This document shows, in pieces, positions 23,325-35,139 of a stretch of DNA of 64,000 bases (its first letter is position 1; each line of letters opens with the position of its first letter). The stretch comes from Sepiola atlantica. Taxonomy: Eukaryota; Mollusca; Cephalopoda; Sepiida; Sepiolidae. The translations under genes were made by a program, and so were the position numbers. The notes beneath the pieces are model-generated. The model saw nothing but the letters and a program-made list of their open reading frames with translations, did no database searches and had not been told where the DNA came from. The stretch is taken from positions 144,612,382-144,676,381 of the forward strand of contig OY744517.1 in the NCBI GenBank assembly GCA_963556195.1, written 5' to 3'.

Positions 23325-24850
23325 TCTTTCTTTTTTTTCTTAACCGTGAAGAAAAGCTGTCATGTTTGGGGGATGGGGTGATCCACGGGCTATTATGTAT
23401 GTATACTGTATACCTAACAGCACTATCAGGCCAACAAGTAGTTGATCTTCTACTATGGAATCATGATTGGCTAACCACATCATGTGACCTAGCCCAGGAT
23501 CGGCAAAAGTGAGCTGTAATGGTCAGAGACGCTGTACTTGCCAGGGAAGAAGCCAGCTCAACCGGACCAGGGTGATTACAAGTAAGTATACTAAAAAATA
23601 AAAACCATAAAAGCAAGCACGGTCTACTGCAGATATCCTAACGGTCATCTCTAAACGCATATACCATACACTGGACAAGTCAGATGAAGCTAGGGCGGTA
23701 GCGCTTGATATATCCAAAGCCTTTGACAAGATCTGGCATATGGTATTACTGGGCGAATATTTAATATAATTAGATCCTTTCTAACCAAAAGAAAGATCCA
23801 GATTGTCCTTGATGGCTGCTCATCCAAACAACATGACATAAATGCTGGTGTACCCCAGGGATCGATCCTCGGACCTTTATTGTTCCCGATTTTTATAACC
23901 GACCTCCCTGATTACATTGTGTCTGAGATGGGTATATTTTATGACAACACCACGCTCTACTCTCGTCATGTAGGTAAAACGGGTGTGCACATATCCGAGG
24001 CAATAGCTGAATCCTTAGAAAGTTACCTTCAGTCTGTAGTGGAATGGGGTCATAAATGGATAGTAACATTTAATGCTGCTAAGACAAAGCTCCTTTTCTT
24101 TCAACAACTACAAGAAACCTCTTGAACCATCGACTGCCATAGCAAATAACACCCTACCTGAGAGTCCAATGTTCAAACTCCTCAACCTAACATTCACAGG
24201 TAGCATGAAATGGAACAAATACATAGAAAACATTGCCAAGGCTGCTGCAAAGAAGGTGGGCTCCCTCTACCATGCTAGTAAACTTCTCACACCTGACATT
24301 ATCCTATATCGCTACAAAGCCACCATCTGCCCATGCATAGAGTATTGTTGTCACATCTGGGCTGGTGCACTATTCACTAGTCTCTCCCTCTTAGACAAGG
24401 TCCAAAAAAAAGTCGCTAATCTAATAGGTCCCTCACTAGTCACCAAGCTTCAGCCCCTGTCCATAGCCACAATGTTGCAACTTGTGCTTGTTTTACAAGT
24501 ACTTCAATGGAATGTGCTCCGAAGAACTTGCTGCTCTGGTGCCTCCTCAATGTAAATTCACTCAACCAACCCGACAATCAACTAAATCCCATCCATTCAC
24601 TGTAGAAGTCTCCAGATGCCAGAGAGAGCCTTCTACTCCAATAGCTTCTTTCCTTGTGCTGCCGGTCTATAGAACTCCCTCCCTGCTCCCTATTTCCCCG
24701 ACTGTACGGACATGCAGAAATTTGCAGCATGCCTTGTTTGGGATGAACTTTGTTAAAAAAACTAAATAAAAAGCATAAAAGTTAAACCCCCAACTGCTCG
24801 TGTGCTGCATGCTGTCTTTATTAATAACTTCTACAACTTTTTCTGGACGA
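23325..24850 (+). repeat. LTR-like unit B, interrupted by a LINE
   Basis: The left part 23325-23412 repeats unit A up to GTATACTGTAT; the right part 24760-24850 resumes with AATAAAAAGCATAAAAGTTAAA and GTGTGCTGCATGCTGTCTTT. A jockey-like LINE fragment sits between. The gap in one copy but not the other shows the order of insertion. Confidence 0.45.
23530..24775 (+). pseudogene. Jockey-like LINE reverse transcriptase, 3' half
   Basis: Reverse transcriptase blocks in order: ALDISKAFDKIWH (about 23700, motif A), GVPQGSILGPLLFPIFITDL (about 23850, motif B), GIFYDNTTLYS (about 23930, motif C), WGHKWIVTFNAAKTKLLFF, NLTFTGSMKWNKYIENIAKA, then YRYKATICPCIEYCCHIWAG and LLDKVQKKVANLIGP. The tail ends CTTGTTTGGGATGAAC..AAAAAAA. 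Several frameshifts separate the blocks. Motif C, normally (F/Y)ADD, reads YDN, so the second catalytic aspartate is lost. Jockey versus related clades cannot be settled by eye. Confidence 0.8.
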
Positions 24851-24859
24851 TCTGCTAGA

Positions 24860-25435
24860 GTCAAAGAATTGACACCGCAGTGCTACAACAAGACGCAGCA
24901 TTTAACAGATTTGGAATGGATTAAATAACGGCAAATACATCAGCAGCAAAAATTATTAAAAGCCGCAGCCAGTGTTTGATTAATAACAACGGTAGTTTGG
25001 CCAAAATAACTACAATTAAACTCATTATAGAACTGCGAACATTCAAGGCTGGCACAGATTTGCAGAAAGTTCCGACCCTCAAATAAAGGGTGGGGGTGGG
25101 GTAGGAGAGAGAAATCTATAGACGATGTAAAAGGCAAAGCTAAAGATGAAAAAGATGTTTAGAGAAAAGAAGTGGGAAGGGGCTAGAGCACTTTTTTTCA
25201 TGAGTTAATGAAATAATACGTCATTCGAGCTTTTCTTTTTCATTTGTAACTATGGTAACGATATTTATCAAGCATAATTAGACGCCTTTCTGGATTAATT
25301 AATTGGCTTCTAAGTAAACAAACTGATGAGATAATATCTACATCAATTTGGACGCATTTCAAAGCTGTAATGGTATATATGGATTGTGGAATGAACATGG
25401 TGTCTGATTTATGGCATATCAACATTTTCCAGGTT
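24860..25435. other. No gene recognised
   Basis: Short minus-strand frames only; no motif. Confidence 0.55.
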
Positions 25436-25439
25436 ATTT

Positions 25440-26135
25440 ATTCATCATCATATTCGGTTTAATGTCCGTTTTACATGCTGGCATGCATTGGACGTCTTTA
25501 TATAATTGATTTCCAAACTAACCTATCTCTGGCCAGGTCTTTATCCCTATTTCTCTCAAATCCAACTTTATCACTTCCTCACATGTTTTCCTTCCCCTTC
25601 CCCTACCACGTCAACTGTTTTGCATCTACAAATTCAAGCACTCTCATCCATTCTTTAATTATCATATTTGATTTCATGTCTGTTTTACATGCTGGCATGC
25701 GTTGGACATATTTTAGAAATTGACTTCCAAACTAATCTATCTCTGGCCAGGTCTTTATTTATTCCTCTTTCTCTGAAGTCCATATTAATCACTTCCTCCC
25801 ATGTTTTCCTTGGCCTTGCCCTGCCAACTGACCCTGCTACTTAAACTGTTCTACATCTACTAATCCAAGAACTCTCGTCCATTCTTTCAACTTTACCATA
25901 ACAACAAAATCTCTTGTTTCTGCACGCATCTCCCTATACTGTCCAGATTTAATCTTCCTCTGAGATCATCAGATATAAGCCTGCCTCTAAGACTTTACAC
26001 ATCCATTGTATCATTCTCATATCATTTCTTTCGACTCAACCAATGTCATCAATCTTCATCGGCCAGGTTTCACTTTTATACACCATCACACTTTGTATAC
26101 ATGCCTGATAGACCGATTGCAGAAACAATACCTAT
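25440..26135 (-). pseudogene. RTE-like LINE 3' ends, two partial tandem copies
   Basis: Two copies of the same 3' end start at about 25446 and 25665 (each TTTAATGTCCGTTTTACATG / ATTTCATGTCTGTTTTACAT, then CTGGCATGC.TTGGAC). The second continues through TTCCTTGGCC to ACACCATCACACTTTGTATACATGCCTGATAGACC, matching 37470-37515. Coding direction is minus. The tandem arrangement suggests one copy landed in, or was duplicated next to, the other. Confidence 0.65.
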
Positions 26136-26299
26136 TGTAAACAATTCATGGAACACAAGTTGCTATTTTACTCATAATTGAAAGGGGGCAGTTCATACCT
26201 TTTCCAATGGTATTATAGTATCGGTCACTGTAATAGATTTGACTGGATTTGAACTTGCCTAAGCAAATACCATAATCCATGTGGACATTACAGCATGCA

Positions 26300-26428
26300 T
26301 GTCTCTCTGAACATGGTTTGGTTTGTCTGACTGAACATGGTTTGGTTTGTCTGACTGAACATGGTTTGGTTTGTCTGACTGAACATGGTTTCGTTTGTCT
26401 GACTGAACATGGTTTCGTTTGTCTGACC
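26300..26428 (+). repeat. 24-bp minisatellite
   Basis: About five units of TCTGACTGAACATGGTTTGG(TTTG), the last two with TTTCG. As 24 is a multiple of three, open frames persist on both strands, but they are repeat artefacts. Confidence 0.95.
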
Positions 26429-26484
26429 TATTGTATATCAACCCTTTTGGGGTTATTTATTTGAAGAAAAACAAGGATATATTT

Positions 26485-26625
26485 TTTTAATTTGTTGACA
26501 TTGGATTTGAAGACAACCCTGTTGTAGTCTGCAGGGAAGCATTCCTGTGATAATGTTTGACAGACGAGAAGTTCTTTGGGTTATTCCAACAGAGTTCAAT
26601 AAGGTTCTCTATTTGTTTCAAAATT
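26485..26625 (+). repeat. LINE-tail-like dispersed repeat, copy 2
   Basis: TTGACATTGGATTTGAAGAC, then TGTAGTCTGCAGGGAAGCAT and CTGTGATAATGT, as at 41485-41620 and reversed at 12640-12800. Confidence 0.6.
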
Positions 26626-26629
26626 TCAC

Positions 26630-28030
26630 TACTTCTTCGAATCTACAAGTTAGATAATTCCTGAAGATTTCAGCTTAATCGATTTCTTCAAACAGATTTT
26701 ACAGACATTTGAAGAAATGGACAATTTCGCAAATTTCGAATATTCTTGATTTTCGAGCAATTTAGCGTATCTCTTATGTTATGCCTTTGGGTTTCTAATT
26801 TCTCAAAGTCAACCATCTGAATTTTCTGTAACATTAAAATCATTTATTTTAAATTTATTAAAGCTAAAAAAAAAATCCATTTGGAAATTGGTAAAAAAAA
26901 ATTAAAAAAGCCAAAATTCAAGTCTACGTAGCAAAATTTAAACATTTTCAAATTTGGGATATCTGTTACTTTACAGCACTGCCTCCCAGGCATTCACATT
27001 TCTATAACCTGGCTGAGATACTTTGCAGAAAAGGTAGATTTAGTTATTCGAAGTAACAATTTCAATATTTTTTGGATCACTAAAAATGAAAAAAAAAAAA
27101 AAAAACGTAAAATTCAGAGTATTTTAAATTCTTTTTTATTTTTGAACCTTCACGAATGTTTGTTACCAACTGATAACCATATAAAACTATATATATTATG
27201 AATGTACATAAAGAGCTGATTTTAATAAGGCAGAAATAAAGGGATTAAAATCTATATAAGTATATTTATGTTATCTAAAATTGGCTCAAAATCAAAAATT
27301 CTTCTTAAGGTGGTACTAAAAGATCAATGTGGGACAATTCAAAAATATTTCAAACCATTTAAGAACAACCTCTTCGTCCTCTAAAAACATCAGCGGGATT
27401 TGAAAATGAAGCTTCATCCTAAGTAACAATTTTTTATATATATATATTTTTTTTATTTTTTATTTTTTTACTTATAGCCAGTTAATCAAAGTAAGACCCT
27501 TATGACAACGCGCATGACTGGCGGCCTACTACTGTCGAACAATCAACATCTACCTCCTTATCTCTTGGCTGCAGTTCTAAATCCCAGAGAAGAAAGTCAA
27601 TTGCGTTTGGAGGAAAGTGGCGCTAATGTGGAAATGGGGAGAGGAGAAACGTAAGCTTGGGTGAGAAAGAGGGAAGATCTATATGCAACATTAGAGTTAT
27701 GAAACTCTATATGAAATACAAAACAGATAAATTGAAGTAGAATCACATGATTGATTTTATATTACATTAGCTGTACCTACATGGTGTTACCCGGGAGTTT
27801 TTACTTTCATTTTTGTTCCGCTTCTTTTTTTTTTTAAACCATGCTGTTTGACTATTACCAATTTACTTTTTTTTTTAAATATGATTTTCAAAGTTAAATT
27901 TAATTATTATGATGAAAAGATACTTCATAAATTAATTTAACTTAAAAAAAAAAACAATGAAAATTTTCTTTTAATAAAGTGAGTAAGGAGAAAAATTTAG
28001 AAAACAAAAGAGAGAAGGGGGTAAAGAAAG
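26630..28030. other. No gene recognised
   Basis: AT-rich with poly-A/T runs. 27500-27660 is slightly richer in G/C but has no open frame of note. Confidence 0.55.
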
Positions 28031-28035
28031 AAAAT

Positions 28036-28037
28036 AG

Positions 28038-28078
<41 letters not shown>
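28036..28078 (+). repeat. (GA)n microsatellite
   Basis: About 20 GA units, purine on the + strand. Confidence 0.95.
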
Positions 28079-28081
<3 letters not shown>

Positions 28082-29949
28082 ATTACTGAAAAGTTAATTT
28101 AATAATTTTCTCACCTTTTCAAGGACCCCTTCTAGTGTTCACTGTGAATATCTATTATATAAAGTACAGTCAGTCTTTTTCTCAATTTTTATCATCGATA
28201 GCTTTCGTCCTACAAAATCAATATTTGATTCTGGTCTGTCAGTCTTTTTGGTGGATCGTTTTCAACGTGTTGTTAAGAACAATAAAATGTAATTCGATTT
28301 AATTTCTTTCAGAATTATTTTCATAAGTATACCATGTTTAAAAATGGGACGCAACTCTGTATACAGAGCTACTTTCCATTTGTTTGAAACAAAATAATAT
28401 TTTGGAAAAACAAAAAAAAACGACAAAGTTAAAAAAAAAAAAAACCCACAAAAAAACGACAAAGTTAAAAAAAAACCACAAAAAAACGACAAGTAAAAAA
28501 AACTATTGAGCAACTCCAGGTAGGGACTAGTGTTGGGACGATTAATTGGAATCGGAATCAGGAATTGGAAAAATGAGAACTTTTTGGGGTATTGGAAAGA
28601 TTTGTACCTATTTTCCGATACCAAAAACGATTCTTTTAATTGTTTTGTTTAAGAAGGCAATGCAAAATGCAAAATGCAGGGTAGGTTGTAAGCTGGAAGG
28701 AATAAAAATAATGAATCAAAATGGGATTTACTATTTATTTTTTCTTAAAATCTTACATAACAGCAAGTGTGGTGTTGGCTGTTTGTGTGTTGTCCGGATG
28801 ATTATTAAAAATCATTTATTTAATATTTCGAGAAAATCTTCCCTTTGTCAAAAATAATAAACACCAAAGGAAAAATCCGTCTGTGTAGAGAATTCACCAA
28901 AATGGATACCAGAGAGTAGGGTAGGGACAAACCAGTCCCGCAGAGAATAGAAATTAATAATTTTTAAAATTATGTTTTGTATATAAATGTAGTGTTCAGA
29001 AATATGTGTGTAATATTAGATAAATGATAGGTATTGTATGGTGATGAATTAACTGTTAGTTTTGATAATATATTTTTTATTTTTTATTTGTTTCTGTGTG
29101 TTGTTTTATTTTTTGTTTTTAATATAAAGTAATTAATTAATCTCTTTTTTATTATTATAAATTTTATTAAATTTATTGGTTATTAATGTTTTTTTGTTTT
29201 TTTGTTATAGTTTAAAACTTAATTATCCATTGCTGGTACTAATCATAAATATTTATTGCTTTTAAATTACCAATAAAACTAAAATCTATAGATCAACCCT
29301 CACAAGTGTATTTTTACGTTTGCGAAATATTACATGGGTTTTTACAGTAAAATTACCCAAAAAACTCTATAGTTCTAAATATTTAAAAATTTAAGTAGCA
29401 ATACACATGAAAAAATTTAAATTGCTTAACATATCTCAATAATGGCATATATAGAAAGAGCTTGATGATCTAAGAAAGAATCTTTTTAAATTTTTTAAAT
29501 CTGACTAAAAATAAGGAAGTTATGACTATTTTTGTGCCTCACACGATTGGATATTTTCCCCGCTTTAAGACCATATGCGTTTCGTCACATTTTTTACACT
29601 AATTTTTCAGTAAAAATGTTATATCTTTGTTAAAATACAATTTTGCAATGAAATTTACCACATAAAAGTATTTTTGTACAAGGAATCAGAATGTGCCACT
29701 GAAAATCTCCAGAAATTAATGGTTTCCAAGTAATCTGCACTAAGTGCACATAAATATGCTGCAATACCTTAAAAATACCATGTATCCATTAAAAGAAAGA
29801 AGTTAGAAAACTCAAAGTTGAATTGTAATACATTTTATGTACAAGAAACTAAAATCTAATACTAGGACTGTTTAAAAATGAATATATTGCAAGATTTCTT
29901 TGGCATTATTGTAGATTAACACCTTCTGCTAACTCACCCCCTTACCTCC

Positions 29950-30924
29950 CCAAAATATGAGATTCTACTTTTTTTTATTTAGGCAATTACATGTTAACAC
30001 CCTGAAAAAACTTGGCAGAAAGAAAGAAACAAAAACAATTATTTTAGAATTTAGAGTGGGGATCAGTTTCACATAAAATAATCCCCCATATTAAGGCCAT
30101 TCTAGCGTTTTAGGCCAGTTAATTATTTTTTCTATGTGAGATAAATCCTGTGCGTTTTTCTTGTTTTTTTTCCTTTTTTTTTTAGACGATTATGAGGGTC
30201 TTTGTGGGAGGAGGGGGGCTTACCACTTGAACTTCAGGTTAGTGGTAGGGCTAAGGGCAATTAAGTGTGAACACCCTGAAAACTTAGCAGAAAGAAAAAA
30301 AAAACAATTCATTTAGAATTTCGAGTGAGGGATTAGTTTCACATATATTTAATGTAGAATAATTCACCATTTCCGGGCCATTCTAGCATTTAGAGCATTA
30401 ATCAATTTTTTTTCTATGGCAAATAAATCCTGTGCGTTTTTTTTTTTTATGGGGATCTGCTTTTTTTAAAATTTTTTTTTTTAGATGATTATGTGTGGTT
30501 TTAATGGGCTTTTTTGTAGGATTAGGGCTTCCTACTCGGACTTAGGGTTAGTGATAGGGTTAAGGAAGGGTTTTGTTTTAGATGGAGGTTGCCATTCGGA
30601 CTTAGTGTTAGGGTTAAGGGAGTTTTTTAGGCGGTGGCTTGCCACTCATATTTAAGGTTAATGGTACGATACGTTCAAGAATGCATTTTTAGGAGGTGGG
30701 CTTGTTAGTCGTACCTAGAGTTAGTGATAGAGTAATTATTTATTTTATAAATTTCACTAAAAGGCAAGAATGGCCGGGAAATCGGAGATCATTTTACATT
30801 AAATTTATATGCGAAACTGATCCCCCACTCTAAATTCTAAATTATTTTTTGTTGTTTTTTTTTTTCTTTTTTTCGCCAAGACTTTAAGGGTGTTCACACG
30901 TAATCGCCTAAAAAGTAGAATCTT
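29950..30924. mobile_element. Fold-back element with internal repeats
   Basis: Arms of about 150 bp: left from GATTCTACTTTTTTTTATTT..GTTAACACCCTGAAAAAACTTGGCAG and right as its reverse complement ending AGAATCTT near 30924. A further copy of the inner arm (CACCCTGAAAACTTAGCAGAAAG) sits at 30270-30390 in the same orientation as the left arm. Between lie four degenerate copies of a 'GG(A)CTTAGGGTTAGTGATAGGGTTAAGG' block (30184-30670). No coding capacity. Confidence 0.65.
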
Positions 30925-31159
30925 AATTTTTTTTTAAATTGGCGACTAGAAAGTCATTACTACTAGAAGTTCGAAAGTTGAGTGAAAACCAGTATTTTTT
31001 AAAGTATTTTTTATAAAAGAACCAAATAGGATTAACTTTTTTAAGCACAAGAATTTTTGTCTTATTTTTACAAAGCTTTACAAGACTAGTTAGTTGCTGC
31101 TGATTGATTGTTATATCAGCAATACTAGCAGCCATTGTTGACTTTCGCTCAAAAAAAGG

Positions 31160-31805
31160 ACAATATTTTTTCGGATAAGGTAATTTAAAATTACTACTAC
31201 GGAAAGACAAAACAACATACAATTATAATTTTAATGCATAAAAAAAGATAAAAGATTAATTTATTTACTAGTTGGGTACGAAAAATGTAACAACATTTTC
31301 TATATTCATATTTAAAATTTTTTAAAATTCGTTCTAGAATGAAAATAAACAAAAATCGCCTCGTGTTTATAGCTGCTATTACTGCTGCTACTCTTGGCCT
31401 TTTGGCTAAGATCAAAGTGTAGTATCTGTTCCGATGGATACTGCACTCGCCTCCCCTCTTTGGGTAGGAGTAAGTTTATTGCTTACTGCCTGAGGCGCCC
31501 CTACCGGGGTATGCCGACGGGGCTGCCCAGGCAATTTTTAAACCCCACTTTCCCGACCCGACCTTGGGTCACATCTTACTTGTGGGAGTAAGATAAAAAC
31601 TGGCCTTGTGCCTAACTCCTGGAGAGGAGTAAATCAATACTACAATGTTTTTCAAATTATAAATAGAAAACGTTTTTTTTTCCGGATAGGGTCATGAAAT
31701 ATCATGACTACCAAAAGAGAACACATATATACAATTATAATTTTAATGCATAAAAAAGTAAAATGATTGATTTACTTACTAATTGGGCGACGGAAATGTA
31801 TTTTT
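31160..31805 (+). repeat. Direct duplication flanking the SINE
   Basis: 31160-31290 and 31675-31805 match (CAATTATAATTTTAATGCAT, then AATTTATTTACTAGTTGGG / GATTTACTTACTAATTGGG). The period is about 515 bp and includes the SINE, so either the duplication predates the SINE or one unit lost it. Confidence 0.6.
31393..31637 (+). mobile_element. U2-headed SINE, type A, internally deleted copy
   Basis: Starts CTTGGCCTTTTGGCTAAGA, continues AAGTGTAGTATCTGTTCCG and jumps at about 31447 to CGCCTCCCCTCTTTGGG. The roughly 95-nt hairpin region present in the full copy (about 51370-51475) is absent. The 3' end is CCTAACTCCTGGAGAGGAGT. A 4-bp TACT on both sides is too short to be proof of a target duplication. 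Confidence 0.8.
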
Positions 31806-32319
31806 CAAAAATGTTCAACCGACGTCGAAGTGAAATCTTATTTTTAAAATTAAAAAAAAATGAATGAGCCGAATTACTTCGTACACTAACAAACATTAAA
31901 AATGATACTTTCCCTGATTAGTTTCCAAATTTCAGGACGAAATTCCACATACAGCAATGGTGCGAGACTTTTAAACGAAGGGGGGGGGGGGGGTTAAAAA
32001 AAAAAGTGACGTAAATTGCTGAAAATAGCGTTAACATTTTTTTGCCTTTATTTGCTCAAAACTCTTAAAAATATATAATGTATATTATTATTCATGAATG
32101 CACCTGAAAGGATATTCATTTCCTAACAAAATGATGGTATTTTGAGCACTTAAAGTGCTTTAGTTTTTAAGATATGACTATTTTAATAGAACTACCCTCA
32201 AATCTGTGATTATCCAAACAGTTTTCTGGTCGATGTGTATTGCTAATTTAAGAATAATCAGAATCAGTAATTGTATCAGAATTGGGGAAAATATTGGAAT
32301 CATCCCATCACTAATAAGG

Positions 32320-33140
32320 ACAGTTAGTTCATTATAGAATTAGCTCTACTTCCAAATCGACAGTAATAAGAAGTTAGTTGTTATGACAAAAGCATAAAAA
32401 TCTACATGGTCTATGAACAATTTCACATTTTACAATGAATTAACAAGACCTTTATCCCAGGGTGACTTTTGGCCTTGATAAGTGGTGACTCATTAATAAA
32501 CAACAAAAAAAATAATAGGTAAATAAGTTATTAAATATTTTCTTTTCAATAATTTAGCACTTTTATGTTCATAAACCTAAGTCGGTAGCCTATGCGAAGG
32601 AATAACATAGAATTAGTGTTCAAAACATCGTCGGTAACGAGCTAAAATAAAACACTCATTCAAGCCGATACATTTTGACTTAATTTTGTCATAATTATGA
32701 TTATGACAATGTAAGTGCATCATGGCGTTTTCCAAAAGGCACTTATTTTTATCCGATTTACTCAGATATCTCCTCTCCAATCACTAATTTGGTCCCTCAT
32801 CAACCCAAATGAATTCAGAGATAAATATAAATATTACCATTGTAAACATGCACAATGCTGTATGTTTGGTGGGATGCGTAGATGCATGCTGCATACGACA
32901 GGCCTACAGGTGGGATTAATATTTAGCTAAGAGAAAGGAACATACATGAAATGGGTTGACATCTTTAAAAAAGGTAATGTTTTCTTGGATACAAGGTTTC
33001 ATGCTGTGATTGTGAACCACTTGAATCCTGAAAAAATGAATGTCTTTCCAGATACAAGACACTCTAGGAAGTAAGTTTTTTTTTATGTCCATAGATAAAC
33101 AGTCTATGATTCTTGAGTGGTCTTATTGGGTAGCCTACCT
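32320..33140. other. No gene recognised
   Basis: No recurring repeat and no convincing open frame. Confidence 0.55.
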
Positions 33141-33149
33141 CAAATGACA

Positions 33150-33510
33150 GCAGTGGGCAGAGGGGGTCACTTGGGGTTCTGCGTGTTTCAGAGAGAGATG
33201 AGCCTTTGGGCCATAAGCTAATGGACTGTTTGTTTTCGGTTGGAAGATATCTTTGTTTTGATTTGCAGGCTTGTCGTTCGGTAGACGAAAACAAAGATCA
33301 TTGTAACTTCTTAAAATTAAACATTATTACTTGTTTTAAACTGGAGTTGTGTTTTTTTGGAGAACGAGAATCCTTTTGTTACCGCAATGACAGGAACCAC
33401 ATGATTGAGACTATGACTGGTGTTGGAATCAAGCACCGAATTTGGACAAAGACAATGAGTGGACGATCATGGTCTATGTAGCGAATGCTCATGGACACAA
33501 GTTCACAACA
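33150..33510 (+). repeat. Dispersed repeat, pair with 18180-18560
   Basis: See the matching blocks at 18180-18560. This copy has AAGCTAATGGACTGTTTGTT, TACTTGTTTTAAACTGGAG and GAGTGGACGATCATGGTC. Flanks differ between the two copies, as expected of a dispersed element. Confidence 0.7.
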
Positions 33511-33787
33511 TTTCACGATAGAAAAATTGTATTTGATGTTGGTACATGACTTTCTTTTCAATTGCATCACCAACCAGATAGATAGACAGACAGACATACC
33601 GACCAACAGAGACACCAAGTTTATAATATAAGATATAAACTATGCAGTTTGTTCCTTGAAATGTCCTGCCTAACAATTCCTTAAAAAGCATGAAACTGCA
33701 ATTAGAAAATAGATTTTATAAATATTATTTTTATATGCTTTTTCTAAGTACCCGATTCTAGAGAGCATCAGTGAAACCAAAGAAGAG

Positions 33788-33985
33788 AGGTGGCTGTGGC
33801 GAAATGGATAACGATGTGGACTGATACCCTGGATATGCCAAATTCGAATCCAGTTCCTTCCATAGCACCACTTTCACTTATGGATGTTGGCAACCTTCAT
33901 GTGGTCTCACCTATAAGTACCTGCTTCTAGAACGGAATCAGGAAAACCAATGCCAATAAAAGAATCAATCCAGTCAAAAAAGTCG
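33788..33985 (+). mobile_element. tRNA-Arg-derived SINE
   Basis: The head GTGGCTGTGGCGAAATGGAT..GTGGACT resembles tRNA-Arg (box A TGGCGAAATGG). About 45 bp on, AATTCGAATCC fits box B. The anticodon arm and 3' acceptor are not intact, so it is a SINE head and not a tRNA gene. A body of about 110 bp follows, to AGAATCAATCCAGTC. Pol III promoter boxes are internal. Confidence 0.65.
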
Positions 33986-34379
33986 TACACCATGCTGATT
34001 CACACAAATTCATTTTTAACCATTTCAGCTATTTTGGTGTTGAACCCCCATTTTATATGAAACACAATTGACTTTTTAGTAACAGAACTTAAATTTGATA
34101 ACATAATACATACATAGTTTGATGTTTAAACATTGTTCTTCAAGCTTTTCTATACATCTCTTATTTGTAAAGAATCTCCAATAATGAAAGTTATTGTTTC
34201 CATAGAAAAAAAAACGACCATTATTTCAAAATCGATTGAAAATAGTTTAAAAAATATAAACGGGTGTGGGTGTAATATAAAGAATGCAATAAAATATTTA
34301 CACAAGATTAAAAAGGGGAAAAATAGAAATAGATTTAAATAAATTATAGAAAAGAAAAGAAATTGATCAAAATAAAATG

Positions 34380-35108
34380 AATGAAAACAGTAGAGGCTGG
34401 GGGAGGGGAAGTGTGTTCATAATGGAGAACATTGAAAGGGAGACATAGTCTTTGAATAATGAATTGTTTGGTGGGATTATTGAGGGGTGAAATGACAGGG
34501 GCTCAAGGGGAAAAGGGTCAGGAAGAAAGGAGAAGAGAAGGAAAAAGAGAATGGAACAGATAGAGAGAGAGAGAGGATGGGAGGAAGAGAGAGGGAGAAC
34601 AGAGAGGGAAAGAGAGATAAGAGGGAAGAGAGAATGGGAATGGAGAGAGAGAGAGAGAAAGAGAGAGAAGTTTAACAGAAAGAGAGAGAGAGAGGAGGGG
34701 AACAGAAAAAGAGAGAGAAGGAGGGGAGGGGGAACAGAAAAAGAGAGAGAGGGAGAGGAGGGGGAACAGAAAAAGAGAGAGAGGGAGAGGAGAGGGAACA
34801 GAAAAAGAGAGAGAGGGAGAGGAGGGGGAACAGAAAAAGAGAGAGAGGGAGAGGAGGGGGAACAGAAAAAGAGAGAGAGGGAGAGGAGGGGAACAGAAAG
34901 AGAGAGAGAGGAAGAGGCGGGGAACAGAAAGAGAGAGAGAGGGAGAGGCGGGGAACGGAAAGAGAGGGAGAGGAGGGGAACGGAAAGAGAGGGAGAGGAG
35001 GGGAACGGAAAGAGAGGGAGAGGAGGGGAACGGAAAGAGAGGGAGAGGAGGGGAACGGAAAGAGAGGGAGAGGAGGGGAACGGAAAGAGAGGGAGAGGAG
35101 GGGAACAG

Positions 35109-35139
<31 letters not shown>

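Larger units (their letters stand above)
28528..32313. mobile_element. Large decayed hAT-like element
   Basis: Left end TAGTGTTGGGACGATTAATT and right end, in reverse, TAGTGATGGGATGATTCCAA resemble hAT termini ((C/T)AGTG.TGGGA). Flanking octamers GTAGGGAC (28520-28527) and ATAAGGAC (32314-32321) agree at six of eight positions, as for an old hAT target duplication. Both subterminal regions have GGAATCGGAATCAGG-like sequence. No transposase is readable. The interior holds a fold-back element (29950-30924), a duplicated segment (31160-31800) and a SINE (31393-31637). Confidence 0.5.

Noticed and set aside
31393..31460. A functional U2 snRNA gene
   Set aside because: Only the first 45 or so bases match U2; the Sm site and 3' stem-loops are absent and the sequence runs into the SINE body.
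33788..33865. A functional tRNA-Arg gene
   Set aside because: Anticodon and acceptor stems do not pair and a SINE body follows directly.
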